From assembly GCA_012861695.1 (NCBI GenBank), contig JAAOOA010000168.1, positions 400,001 to 464,000 of the forward strand: a DNA stretch of 64,000 bases. The letters are read 5' to 3'. Shown piece by piece: positions 23,633-34,790 of the stretch. The notes under the pieces were generated by a model. That model ran no database searches. It worked only from the letters and a program-made list of their open reading frames with translations, and had not been told where the DNA came from. The position numbers and the translations under genes are program-made. How positions within the stretch are numbered: position 1 is the stretch's first letter; the number at the start of each line of letters is the position of its first letter. Origin of the DNA: Trematomus loennbergii. Its lineage: Eukaryota > Chordata > Actinopteri > Perciformes > Nototheniidae.

Positions 23633-24346
23633 GGCTCCCTGGTGCCAGTAACAAAAAACGCCATTCATATTCTGGGAAAAAACAGTAATATATGCAATAC
23701 ATGCAGCAGGGTTATTAATCCAGAAACAAATATATATATATATATAATAGGGAACAATTTAATGTGACGTTAACACTAGAGTACTTAAATACCTACACAC
23801 TTTAACTTAAGTGAGGTTTTGAAGACAGCATGTTTACTTGTACTGGTTTATTTTCACACTGTGGTTTTAATATATTTATTTCAATAACTTTGTTGAGCTT
23901 GTTTTTAGCTTTATTTGTATCTCACTGAACATATGTGAACTTGTTCAGCTGATAAGGCTGGTTATGAAACAGAGAAGGGGGGGCTGCAGACAGAAAGGGA
24001 GGGAAGTTGAAAGTGAAAGTATGAAGTCAGACTTATCAGACTTGTCAGAGTGCCAAACGCCATTTTACAGCTCAACGGAGCAGGAGGACAACAGGTGAGT
24101 GTTAACACCAGGCTCTGCTTTCTAACACATTATTTACTCTGTTTTACTGGATGTCAGAACATCAGCGTCCTAGAGTCCAATGAGACTTCTACAAGTGTTG
24201 TAAACTTGTTTTATTTCCTGTTTTCTGATTCATCAAAGCAACATAACATGTGAAAGCCCTAGCGCAGTAAAAATGGAGAGCGGCCTGTCTGAAGTCTGAC
24301 TGATTTGATGTATTTTAACCAAGTTTATTATTATGATGGTTTAGAT

Positions 24347-24898
<552 letters not shown>

Positions 24899-25153
24899 GT
24901 CTCTCCTCACTGCAGACACTGACTCTGCAGCCATGTTTGGGGACAATCACCATTTTTATATTTCTTATTGAAAATCACAAAGAATCTGCATTAATTTCCT
25001 CTCGTTCGGCTTTCATATTTTTATTGAGCAGCATAAAAATAAATGTGCCACACCGTCGGGGGTCCAGAGGGAATGATTTCTGACAGAAACTTGACTATTG
25101 CCCACGAAGCCACAACTGTGAACTAATCAGTTTTTATAATGTTACTTTCATAC

Positions 25154-25201
<48 letters not shown>

Positions 25202-25544
25202 GTGTTCACACTTTAATGTGCTTTAATACTCTGTGAGTGTGTGGTGTTTCCTCCCATTTCTCTGTTTTAACCGGTGCTTCTGCTGCATTTTTAATCTCAA
25301 GTTAGATCAAGTTTATTGTCACAATAGAAGCTTAAAGTACGGTGGCCGACGGGAGCGAACGTGCTACTACGGCCCAAAACATTTCCATCAGGAGGAACGC
25401 TCTGCAGTTTCAGAAACGATGCAAATATAAAACACAAATGTGCCAAAACATATGCAAAGAAATGAAGAAACATGATCACCAACTTGAGCAGTGTTTACTA
25501 AAAGCTGCATAAAGGAAACGCTGCAAAAGCTCAAAACACAACGG

Positions 25545-26228
25545 AGACCAGGGGACACTAAAGAGTGACGCACACAGCTGGGAGACCAGGGGACACTAAA
25601 GAGCGACGCACACAGCTGGGAGACCAGGGGACACTAAAGAGTGACGCACACAGCTGGGAGACCAGGGGACACTAAAGAGTGACGCACACAGCTGGGAGAC
25701 CAGGGGACACTAAAGAGTGACGCACACAGCTGGGAGACCAGGGGACACTAAAGAGTGACGCACACAGCTGGGAGACCAGGGGACACTAAAGAGTGACGCA
25801 CACAGCTGGGAGACCAGGGGACACTAAAGAGTGACACACACAGCTGGGAGACCAGGGGACACTAAAGAGTGACGCACACAGCTGGGAGACCAGGGGACAC
25901 TAAAGGGTGACGCACACAGCTGGGAGACCAGGGGACACTAAAGAGTGACGCACACAGCTGGGAGACCAGGGGACACTAAAGAGTGATGCATACAGCTGGG
26001 AGACCAGGGGACACTAAAGAGTGATGCACACAGATGGGAGACCAGGGGACACTAAAGAGTGACGCACACAGCTGGGAGACCAGGGGACACTAAAGAGTGA
26101 CGCACACAGCTGGGAGACCAGGGGACACTAAAGAGTGACGCACACAGGTGGGAGACCAGGGGACACTAAAAAGTCACGCAGACAGCTGGAGACCAGGGGA
26201 CACTAAAGGGTGACGCACACAGCTGGGA
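25545..26228 (+). repeat. 38-bp minisatellite, forward block (copy 2)
   Basis: About eighteen near-identical tandem units of the same 38-bp repeat as at 12155. This is the largest block in the window. Sporadic variants (gcgacgc, gatgcac, ggtgacg) mark single-unit changes. Confidence 0.95.
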
Positions 26229-26257
26229 CGGAGTGCTTGGTGACGCACACACACACC

Positions 26258-28414
26258 AACACAGTCTCATGGCATTTCGTGTTTAGTCACGAAATTAATC
26301 TATTGATTCGTGTTCACCAACACGATTTCGCCATTTTTTTCGTGTCACACAGAACGATTTAAAAGCAATGTAAATAATAACAAATTAGAAGGAAAAAGAC
26401 ATTTAAAAAATACAGATTTAAGTATTCTGACACAGAACGATTTTAGAAGCAATGTATTATATTGGTAGTATGTTTCGTGCCTGCACTAAATAATAACAAA
26501 TTAGAAGGAAACAAAGATGACATAAAATACAGATGTCAGTATTCTGAGGCTCTGAGCCATTTCTTTTCCTCACTGACGGCAAAAAAACTCAGACATTAAA
26601 CAATTTCAAATAAAAGGGATAGGGTTAGGCTTAGGGTAAGATATTGAGTAAGAACATGTTTTTATGAACCACACAGCTTCTGGTCTTCCAAGACCGACCG
26701 GACAAAAAGACGTGTTGCAGGCACGAAACCAGTGTTAATTTTGGCAGCTGTTTTTGATTTAGTCTTAGTCTTAGTCTTTAGACGAAAATGGTTATTCGTT
26801 TTAGTCACATTTTAGTCATTTCTATCCTTCATAGTTTTAGTCTAGTTTTAGTCGACGAAAACTCAAAACGTTTTAGTCTACTTTTAGTCGATGAAAAATT
26901 ACATTTTAGTCAACTTTTAGTCAAAATGTTTTCTCTCTTTAAACCAATTCAGTTAGGCAAATACAGGTATCTGACATTGTAATCAAGGTGACAGCATCAA
27001 GTGTTGAAATTCGTAAAGCAACATTTCACTCTCTTAACACTTTACTTGTGTAATATCTAGGGATGGGTATTGTTAAGGTTTTCTACGGTACTACTAGTCT
27101 ATCAATACTGCTTATCGATCCAGTTCTTTAACGGTATTCTGTATTTACTTTTTGTTATTTTTTAAAGGAAAAAACGAACAAATTGTTAACCGAATTAATT
27201 GCTTTATTTAAATGTGAAATAAATGAAATATATATAATTATGTTAAAATATTGTACTGTACTTGAGTAAAATGTTGAGGTACTTGTACTTTACTGGAGTA
27301 TTTAAATGTTTTGCTACTGTGTACTTCTACTCCACTACAGTTCATAGTTAAATGGTGTACTTCTACTCCACTACATGTATTTAATACCTTTAGTTACTTT
27401 ACAGATGTGGATGAATGATGTGAAATATAATCAAGTGTTAACTCAGACTTTAGTTCCACCTGGAGTAAATTCACAAGCTACCCTGCAGTATACAAAGTCA
27501 TTCAAACTAGCTGCACCTTTACCAGCTTTGAGAACACTTTAATGATCAATCATTATAAAACATATCATATATATTATTCTGAAATGGACCAATCTGCACA
27601 ATGACTACTTTTACTGTCGCTACTTTAAATATATTTTTTCTACACTATGGTATTTTTTTACTTAGCTACAAGAGTACTTCTCCCACCTCTGCACACTGAT
27701 GTGATAACGTTACTCGTAATTGGGGCAACAGAGCTACGAGTTAAGGAAGTCGAAAATTGTGCATTTCTCCGACTGAATATGACGCCTTTTGGCCGGCTGT
27801 TTGGACAGACTACTCGTGTCAATGCGAAAACATGGCAAACGAGCTTTGTCCACATCGAGACTTGTAGAGTGTCTCTATACTCTCTGAACGCTCCGTCCCC
27901 GGCAGATCTCTGTAGTGCCGCTGCAGCGTGTCTGTTAGGCCCCGCCCCCGCACACAGAGAGAGAGGGAGATCGCTCTTCTGGAGTGAAGAGAGCGGAAAT
28001 AATGATATTGCAAGTTAGAAATGTAAGATGCATTTGACAGACAAGACGGACACTTGGGGGGAAATACCCTGCATTTTGAATGTCCGATAGTCCACCATTA
28101 ACACCTTAGTCCCGTCTCGTCTCGTCAACGAAAACTAAATATACATTTCGTCAAATTTTCGTTATCAAGAATCTAGTTTTAGCTCGTCATCGACTCGTCT
28201 TAGTCATGTAAAAAAGGTCGTTGACGAACATTTTTCGTCATAGTTTTCGTTGACAAAATTAACACTGCACGAAACATACTACCAATAGAAATACATTGCT
28301 TTTAAAATCGTTCTGTGTGACACGAAAAAAAGGTGAAAATCGTGTTGGTGAACACGAATCAATAGATTAAATTAATTTCGTGACTAATAACACGAAATGC
28401 CGTGAGACTGGGTT
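26258..28414. mobile_element. DNA transposon with AACNCAGTCTCA ends, split by a hAT
   Basis: The left end aacacagtctcatggcattt and right end aaatgccgtgagactgggtt are inverted and similar for over 100 bp inward (cacgaaattaat, aatcgtgttggtgaacacg, cacacagaacgatt). An internal copy of the subterminal sequence occurs at 26435-26485. No transposase is seen. The interior contains the 1538-bp hAT element at 26730-28267. Confidence 0.7.
26730..28267. mobile_element. hAT non-autonomous element with exact 8-bp TSD
   Basis: Terminal inverted repeats cagtgttaattttg and caaaattaacactg, with an 8-bp direct repeat cacgaaac at 26722-26729 and 28268-28275. Interior features include tttagtc-rich and cgtcaacgaaaact-rich subterminal repeats and a Tol2-like block at 27250-27680. 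No intact transposase. It is nested in the element at 26258-28414. Confidence 0.85.
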
Positions 28415-28432
28415 GCACACACACACACACAA

Positions 28433-28504
<72 letters not shown>

Positions 28505-28542
28505 CACACACACACACACACCACACACACACACACACACAG
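28415..28542. repeat. (CA)n microsatellite
   Basis: About 125 bp of CA dinucleotides with a few interruptions. Confidence 0.9.
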
Positions 28543-28909
28543 ACATAACAGCCTCTGCTTTACACTCAGTCACACACTCAGAGTGGGCGTGGGCAGCTCT
28601 GTGTGTCATACTGAACGTAGTTTAGATGTTATTAATCAGCTGTTATCTGACAGCTCAAAGACATGGACTCTAACCCCGCCGTGCTGAACGACTTCTTATC
28701 AGTGTGGAAGTGTTTTAGCAAACATTAAAGTGAATTAAGGTTGACCTGCCGCACATTCACACCTTCAGCCATCCTCTCTTGGTTTTACACCAAACAATCA
28801 GCAGTTATTCTCTGAGGAGCCTATTATTCACCAGTGTTGCATAATTGGACCTCATGCCATTAGTATGGTGGGCGACAGGTGCAAAACACATGAAGATGTG
28901 CGCTCCGTC

Positions 28910-29238
28910 CCAGCTGTGTGCGTCACTCTTTAGTGTCCCCTGGTCTCCCAGCTGTGTGTGTCACTTTTTAATGTCCCCTGGTCTCCCAGCTGTGTGCGTC
29001 ACTCTTTAGTGTCCCCTGGTCTCCCAGCTGTGTGCGTCACTCTTTAGTGTCCCCTGGTCTCCCAGCTGTGTGCGTCACTCTTTAGTGTCCCCTGGTCTCC
29101 CAGCTGTGTGTGTCACTTTGTAGTGTCCCTGGTCTCCCAGCTGTGTGTGTCACTTTTTAATGTCCCCTGGTCTCCCAGCTGTGTGCGTCACTCTTTAGTG
29201 TCCCTGGTCTCCCAGCTGTGTGCGTCACTCTTTAGTGT
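28910..29238 (-). repeat. 38-bp minisatellite, reverse block (copy 2)
   Basis: Roughly nine units of the reverse-complement satellite, as at 14452. It is followed by the right arm of the TACGGTG element. Confidence 0.9.
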
Positions 29239-29939
29239 GTGCTCATGTTCCTCAAGTCGATGAAGATGTTTCTTCGCGTGTTTTGGAACATTTGTGTTTT
29301 TATATTTGCAGCATTTGCAAGCTGCAGCGGGTTTCTCCTAATGGAAATGTTTCTGGGCGGTTGTAGCACGTTTACAACTATCAAACACCGTATTAATTGG
29401 CCTAAAATGAATTTAAAACGGTCTCATGTTGCCTATAAGCATTAACAACCATTTATATACTTTGAAAGCCTAAAATCAGTCAAATGACTGAATCACACAT
29501 TGTAAGGACCTGTTCAGCCAATGATCGGTGATGTTCTCTAATATGTTTAATCTGAATGAGTGTTTGCATGCGCAGTGTGAAATTATTTTGGTGTTTTTTT
29601 ATGTATCTTTGCCAATTCTTCACAAATTCTTTGCACTTTAGTGAAAGCAGGGAAAGCAACAAAGGGAAATGAATGGTTTGAATACAGGTTTCATTATGTG
29701 TGGGAGGATTTGATTTCTGCATTTTCATGTAGCAGTAATGGTGACAAATGCAATCATCAACTTAACTATCATTAAGATTAATGTAATTTAAAATAATAAT
29801 ATCATTCAGTGAACTATAAGGTGCATTTTATGATCTACATCATATTTTCCTTTTGAATCATTTCAAACAAGTCTCTCTATATTACAGTGGACATACAGTG
29901 AAATACAAAATAATTGATATTGCAAAGATTACGCTTTAA

Positions 29940-30436
29940 AGGTCCCCTATTATGCTCTTTTCAACAATATATCACAGGTCTCAGATATATACAGAACCTG
30001 TCTCTGATTGGCTGAAACACCAAACAGATCATTGCAGCATCCCATAATCCCCTCTGTTTCAGCCCTGTTTCCAAAGTGCTGATTCTCTGTCTGTTACTTT
30101 AGATGAAAATAAGGAGCCCCTCCCCACGCCCCTCTGAGAGAGATTTGGTTAAAAAGAACTCAATGGTGCTCTGGGAGGAGATTCAGGTGATAAGGTGGGG
30201 GGGGGGGGGGGGGGGTTACCTTGGTTGGTGATTGGCTAATGGTTACACAAGACAAAACATCGTTAGAATCTTTTACACAGAGGGGACACATGTTGATGTA
30301 GAAGAGACATGAAGAAGAGGGGACACATGTTGATGTTGAAGAGACATGAAGAAGAGGGGACACATGTTGATGTAGAAGAGACATGAAGAAGAGGGGACAC
30401 ATGTTGATGTTGAAGAGACATGAAGAAGAGGGGACA
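29940..30436. mobile_element. MITE with AGGTCCCC ends, copy 2 (left part, interrupted)
   Basis: Matches 15523-15858, including the poly-G run (30197-30217). It is split by the Maverick; the remainder (46053-46100) ends gcataataggggacct before TTAA at 46101-46104. Confidence 0.7.
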
Positions 30437-30442
30437 CATGTT
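30281..30442 (+). repeat. 37-bp tandem repeat at the Maverick insertion point
   Basis: Units start at 30281, 30318, 30355, 30392 and 30429 (aggggacacatgttgatgt then gaagagacatgaagaag). Units alternate between gatgta and gatgtt. Copy 1 has a single unit at 15850. The Maverick lies in the last unit. Confidence 0.9.
30437..30442. repeat. Left target-site duplication of the Maverick (catgtt)
   Basis: The 6-bp catgtt directly abuts the left terminus AGTAGTGTTACC and matches 46047-46052. Six base pairs is the duplication length established for Maverick/Polinton integration. Confidence 0.9.
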
Positions 30443-30850
30443 AGTAGTGTTACCAATCCCGCTTCAATCCCATTAGTATGCATAAAAAGTGACAGGTCAC
30501 ACCTTCTAAGTCCCGCCCCCTAATTATGTTAATGACCCCCCTTTGATATGCTAATGAGCCCCTTTGTTCGAGGTGTTATCGCGTACAGGTGTTACATCCT
30601 CCCTTTGATATGCTAATGAGCCCCTTTGTTCGAGGTGTTATCGCGTACAGGTGTACATCCTCACCGGTAGCCCCACCCCCTCAGCCCACCCCCCTCCCCC
30701 TCACATACAGGTTACATCCTCCCCGTAGCCCCCACCCTCTCAGCCCCCACCCTCTCAGCCCCCACCCCTCTCAACCCACCCTCCTCCCCACCTTACAGCA
30801 GGTGTCACATCCGCCCTGTCGCCCCCACCCCTCCCTCCATATTCCCGCCA
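30443..30850 (+). repeat. Maverick left terminal inverted repeat
   Basis: Roughly 0.4 kb matching the complement of 45640-46046. The outer 160 bp are nearly identical; the inner part is C-rich (cagcccccaccctctcagcc repeats) and differs in copy number. A segment of about 60 bp (ctttgatatgctaatgagcc to gcgtacaggtgt) is duplicated at 30540-30655 in this arm only. Confidence 0.85.
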
Positions 30851-30904
30851 GAAGATAGTGAGGGGGTGGAGTCAGGCATGAAAAAGAAATCTATGCAAAA
30901 CTAG

Positions 30905-30957
30905 ATAAAAGCCGTCATTTCCACTCAACAAGTCACCTAATCTTTCAGAAAAGAAAA
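30905..30957 (+). promoter_or_regulatory. Candidate promoter of the rightward accessory genes
   Basis: A TATA-like agataaaa at 30903-30910 lies about 50 bp before the first ATG (30958), just inside the left terminal repeat. Placement fits an early promoter. This is inference from position and motif only. Confidence 0.35.
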
Positions 30958-31657
30958 ATGGCAAAGAGACGCATCGATATGGGTTTAATCAGCGAGACGC
31001 CGGTAACAACTTACCACCATCCGTCGGGAGCGCCGGTCAAGAAACGGATGCAGTATCTATGCCGGGTTCAAACCCCTCCGCAGAGGCTCTTCATGAAAAA
31101 TGGAGTCTGGAAAATGGAGATGTTTGGGGTTTTGTGTTCAACTATATGGCGAACGAACTGCACTTCTACAATCTGAAGAATGGCGAAACCTATGGACCCA
31201 GCAGTGTTAAAGCGACGTTGACCTCAACAGATTGGGCTGTGTTAACTCTGGTGTCTTCCAGAGATCTCCGTGCAACCGTTGTATCAGAAAAAGCAGTGCA
31301 TCAAGAAACCATCGTGGATCCATTGGAATCATTCAGCCCTTGTACGTGCAATGTCTATGAAACCTGCATCAAAAAGCAAAGAAACGCAAACTGTGGTCGA
31401 GATCAAAGAAGAGTTTTCATCGCAACCCTCATGTGGAAGAAGAGGAAGAAAATAGTCACCCGCCGCCGCCAGTGAAAAGAATCCTGACAAGCACCGTCTG
31501 GGAAACTAAAAGCGGCCCGTCTGGTAGATGGTATTACCGCTCAAGCCGTTTGGTGACACGGGGGAAGGACCCCTCTGATGATTTTGTTTTGGAGTATTTC
31601 AACTCTACATGTGGGGTTTTCAAACATCTTTGCGTGTGCCTCTGGTTGCTTGGCTGA
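30958..31657 (+). pseudogene. Maverick accessory gene 1, uncharacterised, frameshifted
   Basis: The first ATG after the left terminal repeat opens a frame (MAKRRIDMGLISETPVTTYH...) that is continued by sequence in other frames: 31059-31400 contains NGDVWGFVFNYMANELHFYN and PCTCNVYETC, and 31433-31657 contains an acidic run (EEEEEN), a proline run and SGRWYYRSSRL. The pieces overlap in a way that suggests one protein split by at least two indels. I do not recognise a family. Its position, just inside a Polinton terminus, is where lineage-specific accessory genes (host-interaction or early genes) usually lie. Its role is unknown. Confidence 0.5.
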
Positions 31658-31756
31658 AAATGATCGATGAAAAATCTACAAAGCTAAAGAACTTTTTAAA
31701 CAGAGTCAAACAGCGATAGACATTATAATGGTGAAAAAAACTCTCACTTTTGCAGA

Positions 31757-32654
31757 TGACTCCTCCTCCTCCTCCTCCTCCTCCTCCTCCTCAACATAAT
31801 AAGTCCCCCCTCACCAGATCATTTAAAGCTAAGGACCCCCTAGACAACCGCTGAAGACTAACCATGGATCTGAGAAAAAACAAGTCTCTCCCCGCGAGCG
31901 CGACATGGAACAAGCCCTGGATCTGAGAAAAAACAAGTCTCCCCCGCAAGTTACAGCCTGGAACAACCCCTGGATCTGAGAAAAAACAAGTCTCTCCCGC
32001 GCGCTGCAGCCTGGAACAAGCTCCATCATCTCCAACAATCTGGACACCCGAGCTCAACATTGATGTTGCTGGCGTTGATGTTACTGGCTGGGATATGTAT
32101 CAACCTCCATCTACTTCACCAGACCCCCCGAGGAAAACAGCAGATTCTTCAGACACAGAAGACGACTCCCCGATGGCGATACATGCTATGCTTGTAGCGA
32201 GGATTACTTCAGAGTGTGATGCTGTGGACGGGGCAGGGCCGCTTCATTCCTGATACGGTAAAATCTGTGGTGGTTCATCTATTGGATAAGGTCGTGCATC
32301 TGTACAGAAAGGAACAATGTTATGGCTGTCAAGTCGATCATCCCAGTCAAATGCAACATGAGTGTTTGTTTGAGATGCCAGAATTTATCTGGAGCGAAAC
32401 TATGATGAAGTGGTAAAGAGACTGTGGACCGACCGTTTCATTCCAGCCATCGGGGTTCTCTACACTCGTGCAAGCTTTATGTGTCGGAGAGCAGGATCTT
32501 TGGAGCTGCCGAGGCGATTCTTCACAATCTCAGAAGCACAAGACGGTTTGAGGCTATAAAAGCATACGAAAGCTTGTGAAACGACGAGTCACAGCTGAAG
32601 AATATAGAAGACGCATGGGACTTTTGGCAGCGAGAGGAAGAGCTTGAAACTTAT
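31757..32654 (+). pseudogene. Maverick accessory gene 2 with Cys/His motif, frameshifted
   Basis: An open reading with a CCT-repeat polyproline start (31757) leads into three imperfect tandem units of about 54 bp (31865-32025; ctgagaaaaaacaagtctc core), then an acidic region (SSDTEDDSP). A region near 32250-32420 contains LLDKVVHLYRKEQ followed by CYGCQVDHPSQMQHEC, a C-x2-C-x3-H-x5-H-x-C pattern that could bind zinc. Sequence after 32410 continues in another frame (LWTDRFIPAIGVLYTRASF). At least two frameshifts interrupt it. I recall similar Cys/His proteins near animal Polintons but cannot name a family. A polyadenylation signal follows at 32825. Confidence 0.45.
31865..32025 (+). repeat. 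Three tandem ~54-bp units inside accessory gene 2
   Basis: Units begin ctgagaaaaaacaagtct at about 31868, 31922 and 31976. Each would encode about 18 residues, but length differences put successive units out of frame. Confidence 0.75.
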
Positions 32655-32824
32655 TTGTAAAAAAAAAAGTACCACCATGTTTTTTATTTTACTTTTTTTA
32701 TTTTTATTTTACTTGATCTAGTGTGTCCTTCTTTGTAATCATGTTTTTTTGATTTAAATTGTTTTTGATTTTCTGCCTGGAGAAAAAAGTTTTTTAAATC
32801 TGATGTTGGTATATGCATCAAATC

Positions 32825-32830
32825 AATAAA
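32825..32830 (+). terminator. Polyadenylation signal AATAAA after accessory genes
   Basis: aataaa in an AT-rich stretch, 60 bp before the integrase start. It would end an accessory-gene transcript separate from the late genes. Confidence 0.5.
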
Positions 32831-32887
32831 ATGTGTTGTAACAAAAACTGTTGTATTCATTACCTCATTGGGACGGTAACAGAGAAC

Positions 32888-33970
32888 ATGTCTGAGAAAC
32901 GTGTCATGCAGAGGTATATTACACTCCTTCTAATCCAGGGAGTTTAGGGGGCGTTGATAAACTCCATAGGGCTGTACAGAATGAGATGGGTAAACAAATA
33001 AATGTAGAGAAAGTCAGAGAATTTTTATCTGAACAAGATGCTTATACTTTACACAAGCCGTCAAGGGTACATTTTGTAAGAAACAGAGTTTTCGTACTCA
33101 GACCGCTACAGCAATTTCAAGCTGACCTTTGCGATATGCAGTCGTTATCCAAACATAATGACGGTTTTAATTATTTGTTAACAGTCATAGATGTATTTTC
33201 GAAAAAAGCCTATGCACAGGCAATAAAGAAGAAGACTGGTGCAGAAGTGGCGAAAGCCTTTGATAGAATTTTAACACACAGTCAAATTCCTAAAAAGATG
33301 CAAACAGACGCAGGGAAAGAATTCTTTAACAAAGTTTTTCAAGCCTTATTGAAGAAACGAGGTATTGCACATTATGCAACAGCCAGTGATATGAAGGCGT
33401 GTGTGGTAGAGAGATTTAACCGTACGCTGAAAACTAAAATGTGGAGGTATTTTACAGCTAAAAACACGCATAGATACATAGACGTCTTGCCTGAACTAAT
33501 TGAAAGCTACAATAATAGTTATCACCGAAGTATTAAAATGACGCCTCTGCAGGTGACAAAGGAAAATGCGGCTCAAGTGTATCGTAACCTGTATACCCCA
33601 TCCATCCATCGTAAAAAAGCTGCTACGAAAATGAACTTTAAGGAGGGGGAACTTGTAAGAATATCTAAGCTGAGAGGGGTCTTTGATAAAAAATATGAAC
33701 AGAGTTATACCGATGAATTATTTACGGTGTCTGAAGGCATACCCGTCAGCCCCCTGTTTACAAACTCAAAGATTATGATGGAGAGGAGATCAAGGGGACT
33801 TTTTATGAGAAAGAGTTACAAAAAGTGAAGGTATCTAATGACAAGGCTTTTCAAGTTGAGAAAATTCTGAAAAGACGTGTGGTGAGGGGAAAAAACAGAT
33901 GTATGTATGCTGGAAGAACTGGCCCGAGAAATTCAACAGCTGGGTTGATGGGGAGATCAAAGATGTATAA
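32888..33970 (+). pseudogene. Maverick integrase (retroviral-type core plus chromodomain), frameshifted
   Basis: A DDE integrase that joins Polinton ends to host DNA. The ATG at 32888 opens MSEKRVMQR, then a shift leads into the N-terminal region. The core (33118-33600) shows QADLCDM, a TVIDVFSKKAYAQ strand, QTDAGKEF and VVERFNRTLK, giving the D, D and E catalytic residues. The C-terminal portion shifts frame near 33745, then carries a chromodomain signature (VEKILKRRV, then a second shift near 33905, then KNWPEKFNSW). TAA lies at 33968-33970. Three small indels therefore break the gene, while all catalytic residues remain. Chromodomains target integration to particular chromatin in related elements. 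Confidence 0.9.
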
Positions 33971-34007
33971 AAACAACAGACTTTACGCTCAGTCCTTCAT
34001 TACAGCC

Positions 34008-34790
34008 ATGGAGATTAATGAAGGGTTTTATATTACGCTGCCTTCCAATGCCAGCCTTGATGTATTTCAAAACAATACAAGCTCTAGCTACCAGGTAAAC
34101 TTGGCACAACCTTTGCATTTAGACGGTTCGTGGCAGGTAGCCATGACAGAAATGTCATACCCACACACTTGGTATAACTTACCTCTAGATGTAGCATATT
34201 TTGAATGGATAAAGAAATCAAAATCCCCCGAGATAGTGAGCAAGGTAAAGCTTCAAATGTTCAGTGGGGGTTACTATAGCACCATAAGTCAGCTCAAGGC
34301 GGAACTGGAGTCCTGCTTCAGAAAAATTGATTCTGATGTCCATTTTTACTATAGTCCAATTCATCGGAAAATCGAATTTCAGGGTGGTGGCCAACATCGT
34401 TTTCGCTTTCCAAAGCCCCTCGCCTATATGCTAGGAATAAAACCAGACCAGTGGATCAAATTTGACGACAAATCAGCAACCTACCCCGCGGATATAAATG
34501 CAGGCGCAACTCATCTCTACTGTTATAGTAACGTTGTCAGTCATCAGAGAGTAGGTGACGCGTTTGCTCCTCTCCTGAGAACCGTAGATATAAAAGGGAC
34601 ATTCGGTGATACCATCACCCAGTATTTTAGTCCTGCATATTATCTGCCGGTAACAAAAACGCATATCGAAAATATACAGATAGAGATAAAAAACGATCAG
34701 AACGAACCAGTAAAGTTTACCTACGGCAAGAGTGTAGTGAAACTTCATTTCCGACCTTCAAAAGCGGGGCAATCATTTGCAAAACGATGA
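34008..34790 (+). CDS. Maverick minor capsid protein (penton-like, single jelly roll)
   Basis: An intact frame of 260 codons. I chose the ATG at 34008 (MEINEGFYITLPSNAS) rather than the longer ORF from 33825, because the upstream part is the chromodomain of the integrase read in frame. Features typical of Polinton minor capsid proteins are the FYITLPSNAS start, then VNLAQPLHLDGSWQVAMTEM and SYPHTWYNLP, and a VVKLHFRP ending. The family forms pentameric vertices by analogy with penton proteins. Its stop overlaps the next start as ATGA (34787-34790), suggesting coupled or overlapping expression of the late genes. Confidence 0.85.
   Translation: MEINEGFYITLPSNASLDVFQNNTSSSYQVNLAQPLHLDGSWQVAMTEMSYPHTWYNLPLDVAYFEWIKKSKSPEIVSKVKLQMFSGGYYSTISQLKAELESCFRKIDSDVHFYYSPIHRKIEFQGGGQHRFRFPKPLAYMLGIKPDQWIKFDDKSATYPADINAGATHLYCYSNVVSHQRVGDAFAPLLRTVDIKGTFGDTITQYFSPAYYLPVTKTHIENIQIEIKNDQNEPVKFTYGKSVVKLHFRPSKAGQSFAKR

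Larger units (their letters stand above)
25338..29392. mobile_element. Inverted-repeat element with TACGGTG termini, copy 2
   Basis: Same ends as at 11935-14974: tacggtggccgacggg on the left and caaacaccgta on the right. The core is a forward minisatellite (25545-26228), nested transposons and a reverse minisatellite (28910-29238). Confidence 0.6.
24919..30436. repeat. Composite repeat unit, copy 2, left portion
   Basis: Begins gactctgcagccatgtttgg as copy 1 does at 10841. It continues through the TACGGTG inverted-repeat element to the TTAA MITE, where the Maverick interrupts it; the remainder resumes at 46053. It lacks the hAT found in copy 1 (empty site about 25053) but has its own nested transposons at 26258-28414. 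Confidence 0.75.

Noticed and set aside
25545..26228. Possible CRISPR array of 38-bp repeats
   Set aside because: Units are directly abutting with no unique spacers, in eukaryotic DNA; it is a minisatellite.
27647..28018. 123-codon ORF within the hAT element at 26730, considered as transposase
   Set aside because: No BED finger, catalytic or dimerisation motif; overlaps Tol2-like repeats.
30160..30483. Minus-strand ORF with repeated FMSLLHQHV-type units
   Set aside because: Translation of the 37-bp tandem repeat and the poly-G run.
33825..34007. N-terminal extension of the minor capsid ORF
   Set aside because: This stretch matches the integrase chromodomain; family starts resemble the ATG at 34008.
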